This document shows, one piece after another, positions 10,570-21,377 of a stretch of DNA of 64,000 nucleotides (position 1 is the first letter of the stretch; each line of letters starts with the position of its first letter). Under the pieces are notes generated by a model. The model did no database searches and was not told the origin of the DNA. It saw only the letters and a list, made by a program, of their open reading frames with translations. Made by a program: the position numbers and the translations under genes. Source of the DNA: Takakia lepidozioides (taxonomy: Eukaryota > Streptophyta > Takakiopsida > Takakiales > Takakiaceae). Location of the stretch: the NCBI GenBank assembly GCA_030704615.1, contig CM060731.1, positions 50,158,001 to 50,222,000 on the forward strand. The letters run 5' to 3'.

Positions 10570-12020
10570 GACATGGCGTCAAATCGAAGGGTGACGGCCC
10601 CACGTGCCTGCCAGAGATCATCCCCCGGATGGAAAAACGGCGCTGAATTTCCATCCGGGGCCGGTCGGATAAAGTCGTCTCGGGGGGAGAGGCCGATAGT
10701 TGGCCGACAGAGAACATCCCCCGGATGGAAAAACCGCGCCGAATTTCCATCCGGGGCCGGTCGGATGAAGTCGTCTCGGGGGGAGAGGCCGACACCTGGC
10801 CGACAGAGAACATCCCCCGGATGGAAAAACGGCGCCGAATTTCCATCCGCGGCCGGTCGGATGAAGTCGTCTCGGGGGGAGAGGCCGACACCTGGCCGAC
10901 AGAGAACATCCCCCGGATGGAAAAACGGCGTCGGATTTCCATCCAGGGCCGGTCGGATGAAGTCGTCTCGGGGGGAGAGGCCGACACATGGCCGACCAAG
11001 ATCATCCCCCGGATGGAAAAACGGCGCCGAATTTCCATCCGAGGCCGGCCGGATGAAGTCAACTCGGGGGGAGAGGCCGACAGCTGGCCGACAGAGAACA
11101 TCCCCCGGATGGAAAAACAACGCCGAATTTCCATCCTGCAGGTAAGCGGAGGCGCGGGCGGATGGGAAACCAGCGCCGAATTTCCATCCTGCAGGAAAAT
11201 TCGGTCCACCTCATGGATGGATAACCAGCACTGAATTTGTCTATAGCGGACGACAATGGTGGGAATAACGTGCCAAAAAGTGGCCTGCAGGCAAAAAACT
11301 CCAAGTTTAGTGTCTGGTTAGACCTAAAAACGCGAAAAACTTGATGCAACGACTGAAAATTGTTGATGAAGGGTCGATACGGATGGATATTCGGCGCCTT
11401 TTTTCCATCCTGCAGATGATATCCGTCGACCTATCCCCCCGAGACGACCAGCCCCTGATGGAAATTTGGCGCCGTTTTTCCATCCGGGGGATGTTCTCTG
11501 TCGGCCTCTCCCCCCGAGACGACTTCATCCGACCGGCCTCGGATGGAAATTCGGCGCCGTTTTTCCGTCCGGAGGATGATCTCTGTCGGCCATGTGTCGG
11601 CCTCTCCCCCCGAGACGACTTCATCCGACCGGCCCCGGATGGAAATTCGGCGCCGTTTTTCCATCTGGGGGATGATCTCTGTCGGCCATGTGTCGGCCTC
11701 TCCCCCCGAGACGACTTCATCCGAGCTGCCCCGGATGGAAATTCGGCGCCGTTTTTCCATCCGGGGGATGTTTTCTGTCGGCTAGGTGTCGGCCTCTCCC
11801 CCCGAGACGACTTCATCCGGGCGGCCTCGGATGGATATTCGGCGCCGGTTATCCATCCTGCAGCGCTCCGGTTTACCTGCAGGATGGAAATTTGTCGCTG
11901 ATTTTCCATCCGACGGCTCCAGGATGAGAATGTCTCGGGCGGAGGGAGGGCCACGTTGCGTCCTACTTCATCCGCTGGATAGAATTCGGCGCTGTTTTCT
12001 CCATCCAGCGGGCAAATGAT
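10570..12020. repeat. Central array of GGATGGAAA/TTTCCATCC palindromes, two inverted blocks
   Basis: About six units of 96 bp run one way (10620-11200), then about six run the other way (11375-12010), around a unique centre near 11220-11370. Each unit holds a near-perfect 30-bp palindrome: GGATGGAAA, the core CGGCGCCG, then TTTCCATCC. A constant spacer reads roughly TCGTCTCGGGGGGAGAGG. The whole is a palindrome of palindromes lying between two divergent genes, so it occupies the shared promoter region. The long reading frames it creates in all six frames are artefacts of the period being divisible by three. Confidence 0.9.
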
Positions 12021-13116
12021 GAATTCTCCGGGGGGGGGGGGGGGGGGGGGTGGGCCCAGGTGGCGCCTGTGGCCGACCTCCATACCTATGACATTTAAGG
12101 GCGCGGTTGCACATTAAATGTCCTCCACCGTCAATTTTGAACCATTTGTTCCGCAGGATTTCGCGCTTCCTTCCCGGATACGCCTTCGACACCTGATGTG
12201 ACGGGTGGATGAAGTTCCACTCGAGGCCTGTACGCACGCATTCTGTGGGTGATTTTTTCTTTTACTGGGACTTATGCCGCGTGGAGAAGGGCGTGGCTCT
12301 CCTGAGAGAAACCCCACATCCAGACCGCGGCGCAAACTGAAGCTCCAGCAGGAGATCCCATTGTCTTGCTCACAGCCCGCGCCAACTGAAGCCGAGCACT
12401 CTCAGGCAAGCCCCTTCCTCTTTCGCTTTGTGTAACATGTGCGGTCTTCTTCGCTTTGTTTTGTTTGTTTTGGCATCTTCAGCCTGGCAGATTTCGATGA
12501 GACGGGAAAACACGGTGAAATGTTTTGAAGGCACTTCATCTGCCTAGACAATCTTCTCAGCTCAGCATGGATTTCCTTAATTCTGGGATGTAACCTGTCA
12601 TCTACAGCGAAGGTGTGCACCCTGTTGCAAATCTCAATGCAGCAACGACCTGGCTCCTTTCTAACCCCTCAGACCTTCATCATTCTTCTCACCAACTCGT
12701 GCTTTTGCGATGCAACCACTTAAATTTTCATGTTGATTTCTGCAAGTTACTGGTTGAGTGAACCTTTCATAGTTTGCAATGCGTGTGCAAAGCCGGCAGC
12801 TCTGGAGAAGGTTGCTTCTGCATGTGATTGTTAGGCATTGCTTGGGTTTGTTTTCATCGTTGTTCCATGCCACTCCATACTTGGTTTTGTTTTGTTTTCA
12901 TTGTTGTTCCACGATTGTTGCGATGGTGGTTGCGATGGTGGTTTTCATTGCGATGGTGGTTCTCACGATTGTTGGGGATGACAGAGTGAAGACGAGCGCG
13001 ACACGGTGGTGGTATCATAGACAGCTCCAACTGCTCGAGTAGTCACTCCAAAAGCGGCTAGTCATCAATCGCAGTCGGAGAGTCGTCGGCAGCAGACGTC
13101 GGAGCTGGTGCTTCGC
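12021..13116. other. Spacer between palindrome array and ParB/methyltransferase gene
   Basis: No convincing coding frame. The stretch starts with a run of about 22 G (12029-12050) and contains short direct repeats of GCGATGGTGGTT (12920-12965). By position it should hold the promoter and 5' leader of the rightward gene. The equivalent of the right copy is 32260-33000. Confidence 0.5.
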
Positions 13117-16100
13117 ATGTTTGGATCGTTCAACTTGGGGCGGGAGGGCAAACTAAATCTTGCTCCTTTTGTTGGTGGACGGGAGGACCTGCAGCAAGAG
13201 TACGATAGAATAGGCATTCGGGAGGTTGGTGCAGGCTGCATGGCAGGTGAAGGGCGTCGGATGAGGACAACATGAGATCCGGCAATGGAGGAAGCTGATG
13301 CACATGCAGTAGGGCCCGCCCACGCAAAGAAGAAGAAAGCCAAGCACATGCAATCCCCGGCGAGAGAGCCGTCACAGGCTGCGGAGGGGGGAGTGAGCAG
13401 GGCGCGCGAGGGTGTCAGTTTGCCTCAATCAAAGGTGGTCGTCCTGGAGGCCTCCCCTGCTGCTACCCCTAGTAAGAAACAGAAGGCCCGTGAGAGGGCA
13501 AAAGAGAGGGCAAAGGAACAGGCTAGACAGAAGGCTAGCCAGGAGGCAAGAGAGAAGGCCACTGAAGAGGCCAGGGGTGTCGAAATGACAGATGCCCATG
13601 TGAGTGAGGGACGCACAAAGACGGTGGATCCCTCCAAGACACCAGAAATAGGCAGTAACACACCGGCTGCATCCTTACCGGTTACACCATCGCGGGTGGG
13701 AGCAGCCCCCACAATTACACATACGGTGGAGAGTGGAGGAGGGGAAAGAACACCACAAAGACCACGGATTGTGGGAGTTCAAGGTGAAGCCGGCAAGAGG
13801 GCAGTACAGACGGGGAGAGTGCTCGAGGTGCTTCCGCCGGTGGTTGACCACGTTGAGGACGACGACAGGGAGCTTTCTGACCATGATGACATCCTCCCGG
13901 ACATCCCCAGGCCCCAAACCCGGAGCATACAGGCTGGATTTGGCGGTCCTGGTGGGCTGCCGGAGAACCCCCCTGCAACAGACGTCATGTCGGAGGCAGA
14001 TATGAAGTTGGCCGCTGCGAAGATGTTGGAGGCAACCCACAGCAACATTGGCAGGGTCCTGGGGGGCATGGTGTACCCGGCCAAGCTTCGGACTCCCCTT
14101 TGCCGCTTGGTATCATTGCAGGTGGTGAGACCCGCCCTCCCAGGCGATATCGACAAGCTGAAATTCTCTTTCCGGGAGGGATATCGAATGGGGTCTGCTG
14201 CGTTTCATGTTTCCATTGAGAACGACCACGGAGCTTCTCGTCCCCACACTTCCGATGAGGTGGACAAATGGGGTCCCCATTGGCAAAGGCGAAATGAGGA
14301 GTTCGAGAGATTGATTGCTACTGATCCTCTTTTCCAGCACTTGTCCGGAAAGATGTTTTACGTGTGGGACAGCAATCATCACCTCCTGGCATGGATGGAG
14401 TACATAGCCCAAGCCCACCCCAACGACCTGGATTGGCATTTTGCCGTGGAATGTGTTGTGCTGAAGGTTGCGGGGCCCAAAGATCGTAGTCTTCTCAAAG
14501 CTGCAATGGCAGACATCAACTCGTAAGTTACAATGCCTCTTGCTTTGGAACTTTGAATTTGAAACAGTCATTTCATTGCCAATGAAATGTCATATTTGTT
14601 TCAAACTCTCATTTCAGTATTGTTTAATGGAAATGTGGCATTGCAGGGTGACTGAGAATGCCTTCATTGACACCAACTTGTCTTATATGCTCTTCCGAGT
14701 GAAGGATGTCGGGAAGCAGGGGGTGCAAGAGTTTGCCAATTCGCTCAGTGCCGACCTCCTTCACAAGTCGGAGGCAAAGGCAGACAGAACCTGGTATAGG
14801 CTGAGCATGGACGCCATGGTGGACTACATATTTCGGGTAAAGCTCCTGTCTATTTTGTTCAGCTAATCTGTCTCTCTTCCCCCAATAGAAGAAAAAGTGT
14901 TGACCAGGATTTCTAATCTTATGTGCGCATTCTTGCCAGACAAAAATTCAGCAGGATTTGGCACATGCGCGGAGGTTCTACATGGAGTCAGAGGAGAAGA
15001 AACTAACCCTCCCGGCACTGGAATCGTATCTCAAAGCTGTGGAGGCGAAGGCCCGCATATAGTACAAGTCGCGGATGGTAAAGTACGTGGCCATAGCTGA
15101 TCCCGCCGCCGACTTTCTGGTGGAGGTGGGAAAGCACTACTCCCGCGCTCTGAAGCCCACGATGACAATGGAGAAGCTGCATCGTCTAGCCACATCCTGT
15201 GTGGATGCAACAGAAAAGGTTATATATTCTTAACCAAATTGTCGTGGCAACAATTCGTTTTTGTGGTGTTTGGCGCTTACTAATATGTTGGGTGGTTGGA
15301 CAGACTCGGTGGCTCCAAATCTGGAATGGTTCCCAAAGTACAAGGGACATGTGGAGCTTCCCCAAACCTGACAAACTGTCTGACCCCACATTCGACATGT
15401 GGATGAACCGCATGACATGGTGGTTTCAGGTACTTTCCCACGCTTCATTTGCCGGTTCTACGCTTGTACCGGGTGGATTTACTGTATTTTTTGAGGAAAG
15501 CGGTCTGATGGAGAATTTCCACAGGTGACGACGAATGCGCAAGAGCAGCTTGACACACAAGCACATCAGTTCAAGCTGGAGATTTCTGGTGAAGCAGAGA
15601 GCCTACGCGACTATGTGACGAGGTACTTTCTGCTCTAAAAAACCGACCTATTCTTTTGAGAGATACCCCATGCCCGGCGGAGCCACGAGTTCACCGACCA
15701 GCCGAACGCGGACAAAGCGGCAATGCGCCTTCTGTACAGGTACATACGCGATGCCTTTCTTTTTAGTCCCTACATTTCCAAGATATAAGAGGCCTTATGT
15801 GGCGCATGAAAATTATTTGTGAAGTCGTTGGAAAAATGGCTTCCTTGGAATTTCCTGATTCGGGCCTTGGGGGATGGCTGTCCAGGGGGTGGCTGGCACT
15901 CAGTCTGGAAATTCGGCGCCATTTTCGGGGCCCTGAACTGGAAATTCGGCGCCATTTTTCCAGTTCCGGGCCCAGTCAGTTCTGGGACTTAGACACTTTC
16001 AGCCCCAACCTGGGAAAATGGCGCCGAATTTCCAGTTCACGGCCCCGAAAATGGCTAAGTCCCTAGGGTGGCTGGCACCGAGACTGGAAATTCGGCGCCA

Positions 16101-18558
16101 TTTTTCCAGTCCCGGGCCCAGTCAGTTCTGGGACTTAGACATTTTCAGCCCCAACCTGGGAAAATGGCGCCGAATTTCCAGTTTAGGGCCCCGAAAATGG
16201 CGAAGTCCCCGAGGTGGCTGGCACCGAAACTGGAAATTCGGCGCCATTTTTCCAGTTCCGGGCCCAGTCAGCTCTGGGACTTAGCCATTTTCGGGGCCTC
16301 AACCTGGAAAAATGGCGCCGAATTTCCAGTTCAGGGCCCCAAAAATGGCTAAGTCCCTGGGGTGGCCGGCACCGAAACTGGAAATTCGGCGCCATTTTAC
16401 CAGTTCCGGGTCCAGTTTCAGTTTCATTCCCTAAAATTTACCTCGTTCCCGGGACCTCATTCTATGTGTTTCTTGAATGCAGGTACTGCAAGTTCTCCCT
16501 TTTGGAGAAAGGTCATCTGTCCTTCGAGCCGCCATTCTTCCTCGCATGGAGGAACCCCGGGGCTGACTCTATGTACACTGACGTTATCATGAAGGAGTGG
16601 CATGTGGAACATTTGCGCGACTGCCTTTGGTATGTGGACCTTCCGCCTGGCTCGCTCGACTCATCTGAGTTTCAATTGAAGCTGGATGCGGAGGCCCGAC
16701 GAAACCGGCCTCCGCTGCCTCCGTTGGGTCCAAAGGAGGCGAAAGCGCTTGCCAAGTCCAGGAAAGCGGCAGAGCTTGCTCAGGCAGGTATTCAGGAGAA
16801 ATTGAATGAGAAGAATAAAGGACAAAAGAAAAGGACACGGAAACAGGGGAGTACAGTAACCCCCAAAAAACAGAAAACCACCGGGGCACCAGAGGAGGCG
16901 CAGGAGGGGCCCCAAGGGAGTGACTCCGACGACGACTTTGTGCAAGGTCTTGCGACTATTGCTGCTGCTACCAAGTTGCCGGTCGTCCGGGTTCCCAAGT
17001 CAGTTCGGACTGGGATTGGCTCTACCAAGAAGTTGGCATTTGAGGGCGAGCCTACACGGCGGTATTCGGCGGCGATGTTTCCGTAGAGGCCAAAGCTAGA
17101 ACCCCCAACCATCATCCAATGTGTCAATGAGAGCTTCCTTGACGCTCTGGCTGCCAGGGCGAAGAAGGTGGCACATAGCAAGTCTCTGGAGGAGCTGAAG
17201 GGGAAAGCCAAGAAGAGGGCTGCCGGTACAGAGCCTAAAGACACCCCTGGTTTGGAAGCCATGATGGAATTCTTCACGACTGTGAGCACGGATTGCAAGA
17301 GCACTCGGGGGGGGGGGGGTTTGGGGTTTGAGGTGGAGAGAGCCTGCGATATGATTCTCCTTGATATTCCAGATGGGGAGCTGCTGGAGGGCCTGGATGG
17401 TGTGCCCACCTAGAACAGGTTTACTGAGGACTACTGGAGAGCCGGGTTTGGGCTGGCGGGGATGCTCCTGGATGACGGTGGATGTATGGTGGTCCTTGCC
17501 ACAAGAGGGAAGACCATGGAGAATGTTGTGGCAAGATGGACACCAAAAAGTGTCACCCCGGTCCTCCTCAAAAAATGGTTCTGCATCAATACACAGGGGT
17601 TGCGAACAGAGGGCCAGAGTGTAAGTGATCAATCTATTGCATTCACTTCATATTGTGGAGTATCTAAACTAGACCCTGGAGTTGATCCCTCTTTTGTTGG
17701 ATGTGCAAACATTGGTGTTTGAGGCATATTGTTTTGTGAAGAGAGGGTCTACGTTCAAATTCCGCAACGACGGTCGTCTTGTTGATGCCACAGTGGACCC
17801 TGTTACCTACGATGTCCCCTACAACTATGTGCCCCACTCCAATATGCCGAAGGACACAAAGACAGGCAAACCGTGGCGGTACAGCCGGACCTGGAGCCCT
17901 GCTTTCATCCAAACCCTCATGGAGACGTGCTCGGATGTCCAAGGGCGGATTCTTGACCTCACATGCGGCACGGGTAAGCCTTCACGTGCACAGTTTGTCC
18001 CCTGGCCCCATTGCAATTGCATGCCGCATGCTACTAACCGCCCGTTTTGTCCCTCAGGTGCTTCAATGTGGGCAGGGACGTTGTCCGACAGGCATGTCTT
18101 CACCTTCGAGCCCGATACTGACGTCTACACCACATTTCATAGGCAGGAGGAACGTGTCTTTTTTTTCCAGGGGGGGTTTCATGCCGAGTCCAGAAAGGGA
18201 CTACATACTTCCTACTTATGCTGCCCGACTTGCTTTGGTGTCCATTAGGAGGTCTTCCGAACCTAGTCGTGTGCAGCAGATTTTAGACGAGGCAAGCTTC
18301 AAGAAAATGAAGATGAGGGAGGAGGCAACAACTATTAAAGCCCGTCAGGCTCGTAGATTTGTCTTGGATTTTGCTGAGGAAAGTGGGGGAGAAGAGGCAG
18401 AAGATTCCCAGGAGGTGAGGTGGACAGTCGCCCAAGGAGAGGACGGAATTTTTGAGAGGCATAGTGGAACTGATGCATCACAGAGCTCGGAGGATGGGGG
18501 GGATGAGGGGGATGAGGAGGAAGGTGGGGCAAGTTCCTCGGAGGGTGTAGGAGAGTAG
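13117..18558 (+). pseudogene. ParB-like domain / beta-class DNA methyltransferase-like protein, left copy
   Basis: A multi-exon gene with GT-AG introns. Exons I can place: 13117-14523, 14647-14836, 14940-15218, 15304-15429, 15525-15622, one ending at 15739, 16483-17620, about 17708-17973, and 18058 onward. Exon 1 encodes a low-complexity Lys/Ala/Glu tail, then a ParB-like domain (14089-14470): RLVSLQVVRPALPGDIDKL, SFREGY, and VWDSNHHLLAWM, against VWDGNHRLLAWM in the right copy. The C-terminal half has a methyltransferase order typical of the beta class: motif IV-like LLDIPDG (17356-17376), then motif I ILDLTCGTGAS spanning an intron (17948-18066), then RHVFTFEPD. An acidic tail (SSEDGGDEGDEEEGG) ends it. 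This copy is broken: a frameshift near 13275, TAG at 15065, 17083 and 17411, a lost acceptor at 17707, and a deletion after FEPDTD. Such proteins would methylate N4-cytosine or N6-adenine, but motif IV lacks the usual (D/S)PP(Y/W), so activity is doubtful. Confidence 0.72.
15740..16482 (+). repeat. Intron with alternating CTGGAAA/TTTCCAG palindromes
   Basis: A GT-AG intron (GTACAT to AATGCAG) joins codons for L-Y-R to Y-C-K-F. It contains eight palindromic words around the core AAATTCGGCGCCATTTTTCC at roughly 73-bp spacing, alternating in orientation (146-bp full period) and separated by GGGACTTAG.CATTTTC-type spacers. The same intron of the right copy (28381-29599) carries an independently expanded array. 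Confidence 0.85.
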
Positions 18559-18621
18559 TGCCCATTCCGGCTATGACAGTTAGGACACACTTGTATAGAT
18601 GTGGCTTGCCACGAAATTTGC

Positions 18622-18627
18622 AATAAA
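18622..18627 (+). promoter_or_regulatory. Candidate polyadenylation signal of the ParB/methyltransferase gene
   Basis: AATAAA lies 64 bp after the stop and about 110 bp before the terminal repeat. The inverted copy near 19290-19305 conserves it. Confidence 0.5.
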
Positions 18628-18734
18628 ATGTTGCATTTCATTGCTATGACGAGTCCAGTGGTGCCACATTCCAACTTCACATGACCCTATTTCCGTGCCT
18701 CCTAACCCTATTTCCGTGGACACACAATGCTCCG

Positions 18735-18791
18735 CTCATGCTTTTTTTTTTTTTCCGCTCATGCTCATGCCGCTCATGAAATAGCAGCCCC
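18735..18791. repeat. Right terminal inverted repeat of left MULE
   Basis: CCGCTCATGCTCATGCCGC followed by TCATGAAATAGC mirrors the left end at 4964-5010. An A/T-run separates two groups of CATGAGC words. The 9-bp duplication follows at 18792-18800. Confidence 0.75.
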
Positions 18792-19142
18792 CCTCTAGCC
18801 TTTCCATTTAATTTTTTATGCAAGGTGGGGTCATTTTGCTTGGCAGCTTGGTACATGTAGACATTCAACATTCTCTGCTTACTACTTGGTTGATTGTATC
18901 TCGTTTGTTTTTGTGGGATCAGCAAGAGCAAGTATGTGTGGTTCCAATGACATATAACATGCAGAAATTAGACACCTTTAACCTCTCCATCTCTGCTCTT
19001 ATGCAAGGTGAAGTAATCAAGGACATACCTTACTGCCAAAATGAACACCAGATTACAAACTCAAGAGTGTTTTTCCATCCCTGTTGGAATTGTAGTAGTA
19101 GCCTGAACTACCTCATGCTACCAAAGTTGACCCTAGATAAAG
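18792..19142 (+). repeat. Host spacer between the two MULE copies (Harbinger-derived unit)
   Basis: Begins with the second copy of the 9-bp duplication and continues as a third tandem unit (ATGCAAGGTGGGGTCA, CTTGGTACATGTAGACATTC) like those at 4601-4963. From about 19010 it is unique sequence up to the second MULE end. No gene is seen. Confidence 0.7.
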
Positions 19143-21372
19143 GGGGCTGCTATTTCATGAGCGGCATGAGCATGAGCGGAAAAAAAAAAAGCATGAGCAG
19201 ACCATTGTGAGTCCACGGAAATAGGGTTAGGAGGCACGGAAATAGGGTCATGTGAAGTTGGAATGTGGCACCAGTGGACTTGAAATGCAACATTTTATTG
19301 CAAATTTTGTGGCAAGCCATGTCTATACAAGTGTGTTCTAACTGTCATAGCTGGAATGGGCACTACTCTCCTACACCCTCCAAGGAACTTGCCCCACCTT
19401 CTTCCTCATCCCCCTCATCCCCCTCATCCTCCGAGCTCTGTGATGCATCAGTTCCACTATGCCTCTCAAAAATCCCGTCCTCTCCTTGGGGGATTGTCCA
19501 CCTCACCTCCTGGGAATCTTCTGCGTCTTCTCCCCCACTTTCCTCAGCAGAATCCAAGACAAATCTACGAGCCCGACGGGCTCTAATAGCTGCTGCCTCC
19601 TCCCTCATCTTCATTTTCTTGAGGCTTGCCTCGTCTACAATCTGCTGTACACGACTAGGTTCGGAACACCTCCTAATGGACACCAAAGCAAGCCGGGCAG
19701 CATAAGTAGGAAGGATGTACTCCCTTTCTGGACTAGGCATGAAATCCCCCCTGGCAAAAAAGGCATGTTCCTCCTGCCCATGAACTCCGGTGTAGACGTC
19801 CCTCCGGCAGTACTTGGCATCCTACAGTAAAAACAAATCCACTTCAAGAATGTCAATACCAGCACAACCAGAAAGGGTTTTCAATGAAATAAGAGAGCGG
19901 AGGGAGGTGCCTCACAAAATCTGGAGGCAACTTACAATGCCACCACTCACTCGTAAACCGGGGGCTCCTCGGCCTCGATCCCAACTTCCTCCCCCTACTC
20001 CTTCTCGGATTTTTCCTCATCCTCCGAGGATGCCTCTTCCTCTTTCGGCAGACGTTCAGCCGCTGCAAGTTCCGAGTTGTGGAGGGCAGTATCTGGCTCG
20101 AAGGCGAACACATGCCTGTCGGACAACGTCCCTGCCCACATTGAAGCACCTGAGGAACAAAGCGGGTGGTTAATAGCTTGCGGCATGCAATTGCAATCGG
20201 GCCAGGGGACAAACTGAGCACGTGAAGGCTTACCCGTGCCGCATGTGAGGTCAAGAATCCGCCCTTGGACATCCGAGCACGTCTCCATGAGGTTTGGATG
20301 AAAGCAGGGCTCCGGGTCCGGCTGTACCGCCACGGTTTGCCTGTCTTTGTGTCCTTTGGCATACTGGAGTGGGGCACATAGTTGTAGAGGACATCGTAGG
20401 TTATAGGGTCCACAGCGGCATCAACAAGACGACCGTCGTTGCGGAATTTGAACGTAGACCCTCTCTTCACAAAGCAATATGCCTCAAACACCAATGTCTG
20501 CACATCCAACAAAGAAGGGATCAACTCCAGGGTCTACTTAACATACACCACAATATGAAGTGAATGCAATAGATTGATAACTTACACTTTGGCCCTCTGT
20601 TCGCAACCCCTGTGTACTGATGCAGAACCATTTTCTGAGGAGGACCGGGTGACACTTTTCGGTGTCCACCTTGCCACCGCATTCTCTGTGGTCTTCCCTC
20701 TCGTGGCAAGGACAACCACACATCCACCGTCATCCAGAAGCATCCCCGCCAGCCCAAACCCGGCTTTCCAGTAGTCCTCAGTAAACCTGTTCCAGGTGGG
20801 CACACCATCCAGGCCCTCCAGCAGCTCCCCATCTGGAATGTCGAGGAGAATCATGTCGCAAGCTCTCTCCACCTCAACCCCCCCCCCGAGTGCTCTTGCA
20901 ATTCGTGCTCACAGCCGTGAAGAATTCCATCATGGCCTCAAAACCACGGGTGTCTTTAGGCTCTGTACCGCCAGCCCTCTTCTTGGCTTTCCCCTTCTGC
21001 TCTGCCAGAGACTTGCTGTGTGCCACCTTCTTCGCCCTGGCAGCGAGAGCGTCAAGGAAGCTCTCATTGACGCATTGGATGATGGTTGGAGGTTCTAGCT
21101 TTGGCCTGTGCGTAAACGTCACCGCCGAATACCGCCGTGTAGGCTCGCCCTCAAATGCCAACTTCTTGGTAGAGCCAGTCCCACTCCGAGTTGACTTGGG
21201 AACCCGGACGACCGGTGACTGGGTAGGAGCAACAGCAGTCGCAGGACCTTGAACAAAGTCGTCGTCCGAGTCACTCTCTTGGGTCCCCTCTTGCGCCTCC
21301 TCCGATGCCCCGATGGTTTTCTTCTTTTTGGGTATTACTGCACTCACCTGTTTCCTTGTCCTTTTCCTTTGG

Positions 21373-21377
21373 CCTTT
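21373..21377. repeat. CCTTT target duplication, left side of chromovirus
   Basis: CCTTT directly precedes the LTR start; the partner is 28042-28046. Removing the element rejoins the Lys-rich linker codons of the methyltransferase gene. Confidence 0.85.

Larger units (their letters stand above)
4964..18791. mobile_element. Left Mutator-like element carrying transposase and ParB/methyltransferase genes (13.8 kb)
   Basis: The element is bounded by related inverted ends (GAGGTTAGCTATTTCATGAGC at left, GGGGCTGCTATTTCATGAGC read inward from the right) with iterated CATGAGCGG words behind them. A 9-bp direct repeat of host DNA flanks it. Joining the flanks gives CTCTAGCC followed by TTTCCATTTAA, which matches the uninterrupted paralogous unit at 4776-4815, so the limits are well supported. 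Inside, a MULE transposase gene points left and a ParB/methyltransferase gene points right, divergent from a palindrome array at 10570-12020. Both genes are broken in this copy. An inverted second copy starts at 19143. Confidence 0.85.

Noticed and set aside
10570-12020. CRISPR-like array
   Set aside because: Repeats are palindromic and regularly spaced, but the spacers are themselves repeated, the units invert midway, and the genome is eukaryotic.
10484-12083. Long overlapping reading frames in all phases across the central array (units like MEKRRRISIRGRSDEVVSGGEAD)
   Set aside because: The 96-bp unit is divisible by three, so every phase without a stop stays open. The palindromes and both strands give equally good frames. 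No start context, no composition of a real protein, and the right copy does not keep them.
15860-16430. Frames reading MAPNFQFRAPKMAKS and similar in the intron arrays and at 28420-29540 and 51390-51770
   Set aside because: Translations of the palindromic words inside a GT-AG intron or element ends; spliced exons on both sides join in phase without them.
13117-18558. Bacterial contamination or chimeric assembly as the source of the ParB/methyltransferase gene
   Set aside because: At least eight GT-AG introns interrupt it, it lies in two diverged copies within MULE ends, and a plant-type chromovirus is inserted in one of them.
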